From Lachnospiraceae bacterium (GTDB taxonomy: Bacteria > Bacillota > Clostridia > Lachnospirales > Anaerotignaceae): 64,000 nt of DNA. A program made the translations under genes and the position numbers. The stretch covers positions 49,698 through 113,697 of the forward strand of contig JAHZEA010000005.1 in NCBI GenBank assembly GCA_019422065.1, read 5' to 3'. The notes below the pieces were generated by a model, which searched no databases, had not been told where the DNA came from, and saw only the letters and a list, made by a program, of their open reading frames with translations. This document shows positions 53,816-61,276 of this stretch, piece by piece (positions within the stretch are counted from its first letter, which is position 1; each line of letters opens with the position of its first letter).

Positions 53816-54874
53816 TTACTTGCCACAGCAGGCAAGTGATATAAGCTCATCAATAAGCTGTTCAATAGGTTTACCGGCACTTTCCCAAAGCTTAGGGTAC
53901 ATGCTTATTGATGTAAAACCAGGAAGTGTGTTAAGCTCGTTAAATATAACCCTATTTGTGTCTTTTTCAACAAAAAAGTCAACTCTTGCAAGGCCTGAAC
54001 CGTCTACAGCTTTGAATACTTTAAGAGCTGTTTTTCTTATTTCTTCTATAACACTCTCGTCAAGCTGTGCAGGGATAACTGTTTTTGACTCAGCATTGTT
54101 ATATTTAGCGTCGTAGTCGTAGAACTCAGCAGCGGAGAATATTTCGCCTACTGTAGAAGCATCTGCCTTTTCAACACTGCCTAAAACAGCACACTCTACC
54201 TCATGTCCGTCAATAAATTCCTCAACAAGTATTTTTCTGTCGTGCTCAGATGCTAATTTAAGGCCACTTTCAAGCTCCTGTCTGTTATGCGCCTTTGTAA
54301 TGCCTACAGAAGAACCTGCGTTAGCTGGTTTAATAAAGCAAGGATAACCAAGTTTTTTCTCTATTTTGTTTAAAACTGATTTCTTTTCTATTTCATCTTT
54401 CATAACACAAACAAAATCAGCCTGATTTATTCTTGCGTTTTTAGCTATTATTTTTGTATAAACCTTATCCATAGAAACAGACGAACTTAAAACGCCGCAG
54501 CCTACATAAGGTATTTGTGCAAGCTCCAAAAGACCTTGAACTGTTCCGTCTTCACCCCATTTACCATGAAGAACAGGTATTACAACATCAACAGGTATTA
54601 CTTTTGCCTTTGTGCCTACAATTTTAATAAGGCCCTTATGTGTTGCATCTGGGCTTAAAACAGCAGGTGTGCCGTATTTTTCCCATTCGCCATTTTTAAT
54701 GTTTTCAACTGGACCATTATAAATCATCCACTTGCCTTCTTTTGTAATTCCTACAGGTATAACATAATATTTTGCCTGACTTATATTTGAAATTATAGTG
54801 GAGGCTGAAACTCTTGAAACTTCATGCTCTGATGACTGCCCGCCGAATAATACAACTATCGTTTTTTTATTCAA
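53816..54874 (-). CDS. ddl: D-alanine-D-alanine ligase
   Basis: Ddl joins two D-alanines for the peptidoglycan stem. The protein has about 352 residues with VVLFGGQSSEHEVSRVSA and ATP-grasp segments CFIKPANAGSSVGI, VEEFIDGHEVECAVLG and the metal end VIFNELNTLPGFTSISMYPK. The start is TTG at 54874: AAAGAGGG lies just upstream, and homology begins there. The 39 upstream in-frame codons have no ribosome site. Transcribed into murI. Confidence 0.95.
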   Translation of the reverse strand: MNKKTIVVLFGGQSSEHEVSRVSASTIISNISQAKYYVIPVGITKEGKWMIYNGPVENIKNGEWEKYGTPAVLSPDATHKGLIKIVGTKAKVIPVDVVIPVLHGKWGEDGTVQGLLELAQIPYVGCGVLSSSVSMDKVYTKIIAKNARINQADFVCVMKDEIEKKSVLNKIEKKLGYPCFIKPANAGSSVGITKAHNRQELESGLKLASEHDRKILVEEFIDGHEVECAVLGSVEKADASTVGEIFSAAEFYDYDAKYNNAESKTVIPAQLDESVIEEIRKTALKVFKAVDGSGLARVDFFVEKDTNRVIFNELNTLPGFTSISMYPKLWESAGKPIEQLIDELISLACCGK

Positions 54875-55071
54875 AATTATCCCTCTTTCTTTAGCCGGCA
54901 CATAAGCCGTTAATATTTTTATTATATTCAATTTGCGCATTAATGACAACATAAATAAGGTAAAAACAGACTTAATTATACCACAAACCAAAAGTTATAA
55001 AACCAAAAATCAAAATTTATGTATTTTATACGTTCTTATTTAATTGATTAATATTTTTAAACACAAAAAAT

Positions 55072-55100
55072 AAAGACGGAAACACAATATTTCCGCCTTT
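55072..55100 (-). terminator. Intrinsic terminator after spoVT
   Basis: AAAGGCGGAAA pairs with TTTCCGTCTTT on the minus strand with one G-U pair, followed by ATTTTTT. It lies ten bases past the stop. Confidence 0.88.
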
Positions 55101-55109
55101 AAACATTAA

Positions 55110-55655
55110 TTACTGTTCCATTTGCTTTGCCAAAAATCCGGCTGCTGTCTGTGCCAATTTCCCCTCAATCTCACCCATTTTTTTGTCCTGTGATAAAAAC
55201 ATTACAGCGCCTATAACATCGCCTTCTGAAATAATAGGTGTTACAAGCTGATAGTTATAGCTTTCGTCGCTTTCATCATCAAGAACCGGAACAAAGTTTC
55301 CGTCACTTCTTTTAGCATTAAGAGTGTTTCTTGAGTTAATACACTCTTCCATAGCATCACTTATATGTTTTTCAAGGAAATCCTTTTTAGGTCCGCCGGA
55401 TACAGCTATAATATGGTCTTTATCAAGTATACATGTTATATGTCCGGCTGTCTGTGCAAGACTTTCGGCATATTCTTTAGCAAAAGCACCAAGTTCCCCA
55501 ACTGGCGAATATTTTTTAAGTATAATTTCGCCTTCTCTGTCTGTAAATATTTCTAAAGGGTCGCCCTCTCTAATTCTAAGAGTACGCCTTATTTCTTTTG
55601 GTATTACAATTCGACCAAGGTCGTCAATTCTTCTTACAATCCCTGTAGCTTTCAT
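55110..55655 (-). CDS. spoVT: Stage V sporulation regulator SpoVT (AbrB family)
   Basis: The 181-residue protein has an N-terminal swapped-hairpin AbrB domain (MKATGIVRRIDDLGRIVIPKEIRR, shown as its standard opening) and a C-terminal GAF-like domain (about 60-180). The two-domain layout and length match B. subtilis SpoVT (178 residues), a late forespore regulator. The ATG follows AGGAGG. It is a single-gene unit. Confidence 0.95.
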   Translation of the reverse strand: MKATGIVRRIDDLGRIVIPKEIRRTLRIREGDPLEIFTDREGEIILKKYSPVGELGAFAKEYAESLAQTAGHITCILDKDHIIAVSGGPKKDFLEKHISDAMEECINSRNTLNAKRSDGNFVPVLDDESDESYNYQLVTPIISEGDVIGAVMFLSQDKKMGEIEGKLAQTAAGFLAKQMEQ

Positions 55656-56017
55656 TCTACATCCTCCTGTATCTTTTTTAAACGGAATTCTAATTCCGTT
55701 CTTTTAATCTTTTTGTACTTGTAGTATTTGTATTGAGTAAAAAATTATACAAAAAAGGAAGATACAAAGAGTTGTTGAATATTGGAAAAGTAATTCAGAA
55801 TTATAGTTTAAATTATTTATAATTTAAGCTATAAAATGATTTTAAAGTAAATATCTACATTTTTTTGATTTTAAATGCTTTTCAGCTTACTGAGTTTTAT
55901 TAAAAAGCTTTAGTTATCAAAAAATTTTTTAAGTCATTTATATGTATCTCCTGCGTTAAAATTATAGACTTTAGATAGACAGAAGTGATTTTAACTAAAC
56001 TAATTGGCTTAGAAAAA

Positions 56018-56161
56018 ATGTCGTACTTTCAGATGTTATTTATTAATTGTTTTCTTCCCTGCTCTATTTTTAAATTATTTTTGCTTGGACTAACAACAGA
56101 GCTAACAAGAAGATTTATAACAAGGGATATTGAAACAGAAACAGAGATTTTCCGATTATAG
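56018..56161 (+). CDS. Possible 47-residue small protein or gene remnant
   Basis: An ATG at 56018 opens 47 codons: a hydrophobic Cys-containing half (MLFINCFLPCSIFKLFLLGL) and a charged half (TTELTRRFITRD, ETETEIFRL). There is no good ribosome site. A terminator-like hairpin starts 22 bases after the stop, which favours a real short transcript. No family is recognised; it could be the tail of a lost gene. Confidence 0.25.
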   Translation: MSYFQMLFINCFLPCSIFKLFLLGLTTELTRRFITRDIETETEIFRL

Positions 56162-56182
56162 TTAAATAAATTTTGGACACAA

Positions 56183-56217
56183 AAAAACGGCTGAAACTTA
56201 AAGTTTTAACCGTTTTT
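56183..56217 (+). terminator. Terminator-like hairpin in the spoVT-ATPase gap
   Basis: AAAACGG-x-x-AAACT pairs with AGTTTTAACCGTTTT with two imperfect positions; T5 follows on the plus strand. No recognised gene precedes it, only the 47-codon frame. Confidence 0.5.
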
Positions 56218-56415
56218 AACATCATAGATAAATCCTTCTTATGTTACAAAATAAAATTGATTAAGTATTTTGAAGACAATATTAAAAGCATATATTTTAT
56301 AAAATAAATATTATTAAAAATTTAAATTTTATCTTTTATAATCGATAAAATTTATATTTAAGTTGTTTTTATATTATAAACTGGATATACTATAATAAGA
56401 AAGGAGGCTTTCCCA

Positions 56416-57630
56416 ATGATTAAAAGAGAATTGTATATGAAAAAAATCCGACCTTTTATGGGCGGAGAACTTATTAAAGTAATGACCGGCATGAGAAGAA
56501 GCGGAAAGTCTGTAATGCTGGAACTTATTAAAGAAGAACTTGTGTTGCAGGGCATAGACCGAAATAACTTCATATCATTTAATTTTGAGGATATGCGTTA
56601 TTCCAACATTCTTACATCCCAGGCACTGCATGACGAAATTATAAAACTTACAAAAAACATATCAGGAAAAGTATATCTGTTTTTTGATGAAATACAGGAA
56701 GTTGAAAACTGGGAAAAGTGCATTAACTCATTCAGAGTTGAGCTTGACTGCGACATATATATTACCGGCTCCAATGCCAAACTGCTTTCCGGCGAGCTTG
56801 CCACATATCTTGGCGGCAGATATGTGGAGTTTGTTATATACCCTTTTTCTTTTGCAGAATTTTCTCAAATGTATAACACAATATATCCCAATACACCAGA
56901 GGCTCAATGCTTTCAGAAATATTTAATATCCGGCGGTATGCCTTATCTTTCAAACCTCAGATATGAAGAAGAACCTTGCCGGCAGTATCTTACAGATTTA
57001 TTTAATTCTGTACAGCTTAAGGATATATTAAAGCGCAACAAAATACGTGATGTAGACCTTCTTGAACGCATTATTTCATACGTTATGGCAAACATAGGCA
57101 ATACATTTTCGGCTACATCCCTTGTAAAATTTTTTAAAAGCGAAAACAGGGCTGTTTCTGCTGATACAGTGCTGAATTATATAAAATACTGCACAGACGC
57201 ATATCTATTTTATCAGGTTAAGCGTCAGGACATTCAGGGAAAACAGATACTTTCCACAAACGAAAAGTATTACATTGCAGACCACGGCATAAGAGAGGCT
57301 GTATATGGCTCAAACATGCGTGATATAAATCTTGTGCTCGAAAACATTGTATTTATGGAGCTTATACGCCATGGATATACAGTAACTGTTGGAAAAAGCG
57401 GAGATAAAGAAGTTGACTTTGTATGCACAAAGCAAGCCAAAAAGCTTTATGTTCAGGTAACATACCTTTTGGCATCTGAAGAAACAATACAAAGGGAATT
57501 CGGTCCATTTAACAGCATACGGGACAATTTCCCTAAGTATGTTGTATCTCTTGATGAGTTTAATATGAGCCGTGATGGTATAAAACACTGCAACATAAGG
57601 GACTTTCTTTTAACGGAAGACTGGGAGTAA
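56416..57630 (+). CDS. AAA-family ATPase with DUF4143 domain
   Basis: The 404-residue protein has Walker A TGMRRSGKSVML (about 24-35), Walker B VYLFFDEIQEVENW, sensor ITGSNAKLLSGEL and a C-terminal DUF4143 domain. The last part has the nuclease-like block VTVGKSGDKEVDFVCT with YVQVTY. Members are very common in anaerobes and poorly understood; some act as toxin-like or DNA-related ATPases. The ATG follows AAAGGAGG. It lies beside the trailer end of the CRISPR array but in a separate unit with its own terminator. Confidence 0.88.
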   Translation: MIKRELYMKKIRPFMGGELIKVMTGMRRSGKSVMLELIKEELVLQGIDRNNFISFNFEDMRYSNILTSQALHDEIIKLTKNISGKVYLFFDEIQEVENWEKCINSFRVELDCDIYITGSNAKLLSGELATYLGGRYVEFVIYPFSFAEFSQMYNTIYPNTPEAQCFQKYLISGGMPYLSNLRYEEEPCRQYLTDLFNSVQLKDILKRNKIRDVDLLERIISYVMANIGNTFSATSLVKFFKSENRAVSADTVLNYIKYCTDAYLFYQVKRQDIQGKQILSTNEKYYIADHGIREAVYGSNMRDINLVLENIVFMELIRHGYTVTVGKSGDKEVDFVCTKQAKKLYVQVTYLLASEETIQREFGPFNSIRDNFPKYVVSLDEFNMSRDGIKHCNIRDFLLTEDWE

Positions 57631-57637
57631 AGTATAA

Positions 57638-57663
57638 CCCCACAGCTATAAAAAGCTGTGGGG
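57638..57663 (+). terminator. Intrinsic terminator after the AAA ATPase gene
   Basis: CCCCACAGCT and AGCTGTGGGG form a perfect 10-bp stem with a 6-base loop; the T tract is interrupted (ATTTAGTTTT). It may also stop the CRISPR transcript arriving from the other side. Confidence 0.8.
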
Positions 57664-57699
57664 GATTTAGTTTTATGTAATTATATTTTAATTTTTTAA

Positions 57700-59298
57700 T
57701 TCATAAAACAACTCTTGTTACTATTAATCTGATTATGATGCTATAATCATTGGACACAGTCAGTTATTTCAAAACAATTCTTGTTACTATTAATCGGTGA
57801 GCAGTAGGCGGCACCTTGTCGCTGACAATAATTTCAAAACAACTCTTGTTAATATTAATCCGCCTTAGGCGTCAGCCGCTCGGCTGTGGCAATGTAATTT
57901 CAAAACAACTCTTGTTACTATTAATCACAAAAGTTTGGTTTTGCACGCCAATAGAACGGGTATTTCAAAACAACTCTTGTTAGTATTAATCGGCTTATAT
58001 TAGGTTTCCGAGGATGCCAGAAGAATTTCAAAACAACTCTTGTTAGTATTAATCTATGCAGCAGAAAATACCGGCACGGCTTGTACTTACATTTCAAAAC
58101 AACTCTTGTTAGTATTAATCGGGCTTCATGCTTTAAAAGCAATTAATCTATTTGAATTTCAAAACAACTCTTGTTAGTATTAATCTTCTCTTTTACTGCT
58201 ATAATTGAGGAATTAAAATCATTTCAAAACAACTCTTGTTACTATTAATCGTAAGTCAATAATAAGATAGTTTTTAATGTAGATTTGATTTCAAAACAAC
58301 TCTTGTTACTATTAATCTACTATAACAATAGCAATATCGCCGCTGTCAACATCATTTCAAAACAACTCTTGTTACTATTAATCTTGTAATTTTGTCAGAG
58401 CCGTATTTTTCTCTTATCTCATTTCAAAACAACTCTTGTTACTATTAATCCCCAAAAGCAAAGGAGTTTAAACGCTGGGTGACGAGATTTCAAAACAACT
58501 CTTGTTACTATTAATCCGCCTTTTTTGCAATAGAAAGACGGGTGATTAATAAATTTCAAAACAACTCTTGTTACTATTAATCATTATAATGTTGTTTATC
58601 AGCCACTTGCAAATTAATTTCAAAACAACTCTTGTTACTATTAATCAACATTACCAAAATTTTTTGGAACACATACAACATTATTTCAAAACAACTCTTG
58701 TTACTATTAATCAAGTTCGCTCAGCTTTGTATAACTCATACATCGTCTTATTTCAAAACAACTCTTGTTACTATTAATCAAAAGCTGCCCTTCGGCAGCT
58801 TAATTATTTGTTTTATTTCAAAACAACTCTTGTTACTATTAATCATCTTTTCCCCCCAGTTTGTCCCCCCCATTAAAAATTTCAAAACAACTCTTGTTAC
58901 TATTAATCTTGTTGTAAGCACGCCACTTGCAGACGCATATTTATTTCAAAACAACTCTTGTTACTATTAATCCGCCGCACAATGTTCCAAACTGTGGTTT
59001 TATATTATTTCAAAACAACTCTTGTTACTATTAATCAAATGTTATTTTCTTTTTTTCATCAGCACTCATACTATTTCAAAACAACTCTTGTTACTATTAA
59101 TCGGCCGCCTGCCTGTCATTGGCTGCCCCTACATCATTTATTTCAAAACAACTCTTGTTACTATTAATCGTATACATAAAATACGCTAAGGCTTATGTGG
59201 GCGGATTTCAAAACAACTCTTGTTACTATTAATCGGTGGTATCTGCACTTTTTCTTGCTGTGGGTTCTATTTCAAAACAACTCTTGTTACTATTAATC
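57700..59298 (-). CRISPR. CRISPR array, 25 repeats of 30 bp and 24 spacers (type I-B)
   Basis: The repeat begins ATTTCAAAACAACTC and ends TTGTTACTATTAATC on the plus strand. Spacers are 33-37 bp. The leftmost repeat (57700-57729) is degenerate in its first five bases. The second (57766) has C13T, the third (57831) C22A, and the fifth to eighth (57962, 58025, 58091, 58156) share C22G; all from 58221 on are identical. The decay at the left and the cas genes at the right put the leader on the right, so the array is read on the minus strand, where repeats end TTTTGAAAT. No two spacers look alike. Confidence 0.98.
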
Positions 59299-59462
59299 CC
59301 TTTGATTTTAAAAGATTTTCTAAACACTTTATGTTTAAAAATCCTTTATTTATCGAACTTCTTTAAATTTTTACCAACCTAAACCCATTTTTCATTATTT
59401 TCTGGTTTTTCTTTATTTATCAATGAATTTCAGCTTTTTATTTTTTTCGGCTGGTAAAAACA
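59299..59462 (-). promoter_or_regulatory. CRISPR leader
   Basis: These 164 AT-rich bases separate the newest repeat from the end of cas2. They are the expected place for the array promoter and the spacer-integration signals. A-rich and T-rich tracts are present, but no single promoter stands out. Confidence 0.6.
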
Positions 59463-59753
59463 TTATATTATCAAGTCTTCCCCTGTACTGTTTTTCTTGT
59501 TTCCAATAATTTCCTCGCCAAAAACATTGTCATTCTTCAACTTAATAATACAAACAAAATCTTCATCATTGCAAATGATTTTTTTCAAATCATTTTTCAA
59601 AGATATTAAATTAGAAGGTGTTATTTCTCCTCTAAAAACTGAATATTGATAATGAGAAAGATATTTTTTGCATATTTTAAACACCTTCTGAACTCTTTTT
59701 TCCCCAACATCGTAAAAAAGAAATGCATAATTAAAATTAATTTGTTTTTTCAT
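59463..59753 (-). CDS. cas2: CRISPR-associated endoribonuclease Cas2
   Basis: Cas2 dimers hold the Cas1-Cas2 complex that captures and inserts spacers. The 96-residue protein has the ferredoxin-like start FNYAFLFYDVGEKRVQKVFKICKKYLSH in parts, with Asp in the YDVG strand, the basic-aromatic QYSVFRGEIT segment and LKNDNVFGEEIIG at the end. It begins directly after the cas1 stop and is the last cas gene before the leader. Confidence 0.93.
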   Translation of the reverse strand: MKKQINFNYAFLFYDVGEKRVQKVFKICKKYLSHYQYSVFRGEITPSNLISLKNDLKKIICNDEDFVCIIKLKNDNVFGEEIIGNKKNSTGEDLII

Positions 59754-60752
59754 TCAGAATCCTTCTTTTAGAGAAAATGGTATAAATTCTTTATCTTCTA
59801 GAATATATTTAATTAATTTATAACAATCCAGTTTTATAGCAGTTCTATAAGAAACATTTCGTTTTAACACAGCATGTTTAAAAACAGATTCAATTCTTGC
59901 TTCAAACGCTTCTATAAATATTTTTCTCCCTTCCTCGTTTAATACACAAAAGTTCAAATTTTTATCGAAATGTTTTTCAACCTGAATTCTTCTGTTATTT
60001 ACTAATTCGAATATAGTTTTATATACAATAACTGGCTTAAATACTTCACTTAAATCAAGGCTTAAAGAGAATCTTCTTTCCGTTGGCTGATGCAAAAAAC
60101 TTATTCTTTGGTCCAAATGTGTTCTGTAAATTGCTGAAACTGTTTTTGTGTATAGCAATGTGTTTCCAAATGATATAAGTGCATTTATAGGATTATCTGG
60201 AGGACGCTTTACTCTTTTATTCATAATAAAGTCTTCTGGCAAAAAATATTTAAAATTAAAATAAAATTTCTCCCATAATTCACCCTCATAGCTCATAAGC
60301 TCATCTATTGCTTTTGCTTTGTTAACAGAAGCATAAAAGTTATTTTTTATCCAGTCAATAGTTTGTTTTACTTCTTTTTTATCATGTTTATAATAGTGAT
60401 ATAGAACTTCATATATATTTTTTCCTATTCCGTTTACTATTGATTTTGCAATATAAAGTCTTGATGTATTGAATTTTTCCACCTGTTTTATAAGAAGTTT
60501 GCCGCTAAGATATTGGTCTTTAGGATAAAAAGTCCCACTGTAGTATCCATAATAATTGAAAAAGTGCACTACAACATTATTACGGCTTAAAAAATCAAGA
60601 ACTTTTGTATTTACAGAAATTTCACCCATACAATATATTTCTTTTGTATTTTCAATAGGAATATATACATTTTTTTCACCCTTGCGAAAACACAGCGAAT
60701 TGTCTTTTCGAGATAACTCACCATTAGATGTTATATATCTTGTACTACCCAT
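59754..60752 (-). CDS. cas1: CRISPR-associated endonuclease/integrase Cas1 (type I-B)
   Basis: Cas1 is the integrase that joins new spacers to the leader end of the array. The protein has about 332 residues. The N-terminal beta domain has RYITSNGELSRKDNSLCF and VVHFFNYYGYYSGTFYP. The helical domain has the metal-binding Glu in NALISFGNTLLY neighbourhood and the His/Asp segments in FLHQPTERRFSLSLDLSEVFKP. The start at 60752 is preferred, with AAAGGGG upstream. It follows cas4, whose end it nearly touches. Confidence 0.95.
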   Translation of the reverse strand: MGSTRYITSNGELSRKDNSLCFRKGEKNVYIPIENTKEIYCMGEISVNTKVLDFLSRNNVVVHFFNYYGYYSGTFYPKDQYLSGKLLIKQVEKFNTSRLYIAKSIVNGIGKNIYEVLYHYYKHDKKEVKQTIDWIKNNFYASVNKAKAIDELMSYEGELWEKFYFNFKYFLPEDFIMNKRVKRPPDNPINALISFGNTLLYTKTVSAIYRTHLDQRISFLHQPTERRFSLSLDLSEVFKPVIVYKTIFELVNNRRIQVEKHFDKNLNFCVLNEEGRKIFIEAFEARIESVFKHAVLKRNVSYRTAIKLDCYKLIKYILEDKEFIPFSLKEGF

Positions 60753-60766
60753 TTTTAGCCCCTTTG

Positions 60767-61258
60767 TTATATGTAACAATATTCAAAATACGCGCATTTT
60801 TTACAGCTTCTGCTTTTAATTTTATCCGGAATAACATCTCCTTTAATTAAATTATCGATTTCTTTTATATATTCATCTAACTTCTGTTCAATCTCATTTG
60901 TAATTTCTAAAATAATTATTTTTTTATCTGATTTATTTTTTTCAACAAAATCAAGCCTGCCTTTTCTTATTATTCCTTTTTCTTTCAGTACTTTAAGATA
61001 AAATAAAAGCTGCCATTTTGCTGCCTCTATATCCGCATCAGATTTTTTTACTTCAGTCAAATATTCTTTTGTAATTTTGTCAATGCGAATATTTTCAATT
61101 AAAATTTCTGTATTTTCATTTATATTTTTTTCTTCATGAATTGCCCGACCAATTTTAACAATCTCGCTGTTATCCTCAAGATTAAGTCTGTTTCCATGAA
61201 GATAGCACTGCCTTTTGCAATGAAAATAATAATTAATTAGAGTTCCGTTTACACGCAC
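60767..61258 (-). CDS. cas4: CRISPR-associated exonuclease Cas4
   Basis: Cas4 trims prespacers and selects those next to a PAM. The 163-residue protein has four iron-sulfur cysteines: one group in FHCKRQCYLHG near the N terminus and another in CKKCAYFEYCYI at the end. RecB-type nuclease residues lie in GRLDFVEKN and IIILEIT, with AAKWQLLFYLKVL forming the QxxxY motif. The start is GTG at 61258. It lies between cas3 and cas1, as in type I-B. Confidence 0.93.
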   Translation of the reverse strand: MRVNGTLINYYFHCKRQCYLHGNRLNLEDNSEIVKIGRAIHEEKNINENTEILIENIRIDKITKEYLTEVKKSDADIEAAKWQLLFYLKVLKEKGIIRKGRLDFVEKNKSDKKIIILEITNEIEQKLDEYIKEIDNLIKGDVIPDKIKSRSCKKCAYFEYCYI

Positions 61259-61276
61259 AAGAACACCTGCTTTATT

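Larger units (their letters stand above)
55656..56415. other. 760-base gap between spoVT and the AAA ATPase
   Basis: The gap is mostly AT-rich and lacks a convincing long gene. It does hold a 47-codon frame with a hairpin shortly after it (listed separately). The spoVT promoter lies at the left end. The right end has the TATACT-like elements before the ATPase gene. I see no repeats matching the CRISPR array. Confidence 0.5.

Noticed and set aside
56416..57630. AAA/DUF4143 ATPase as part of the CRISPR system
   Set aside because: It has its own terminator, lies at the old end of the array on the opposite strand, and the family is scattered widely without CRISPR.
58384..58420. Spacer sharing the 18-mer GTCAGAGCCGTATTTTTC with potD (47714-47731), suggesting self-targeting
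   Set aside because: In crRNA orientation the first nine bases, including the seed, do not match potD. Both sequences encode EKYGSD, so the match is most likely shared coding of a short peptide.
58973..59006. Spacer sharing AAACTGTGGTTTTAT with the terminator after the HAD gene (near 52962)
   Set aside because: The overlap is only 15 AT-rich bases, with no extended match.
57921..59167. Open frames with FKTTLVTINQ-like repeats across the CRISPR array
   Set aside because: They are translations of CRISPR repeats and spacers, not genes.
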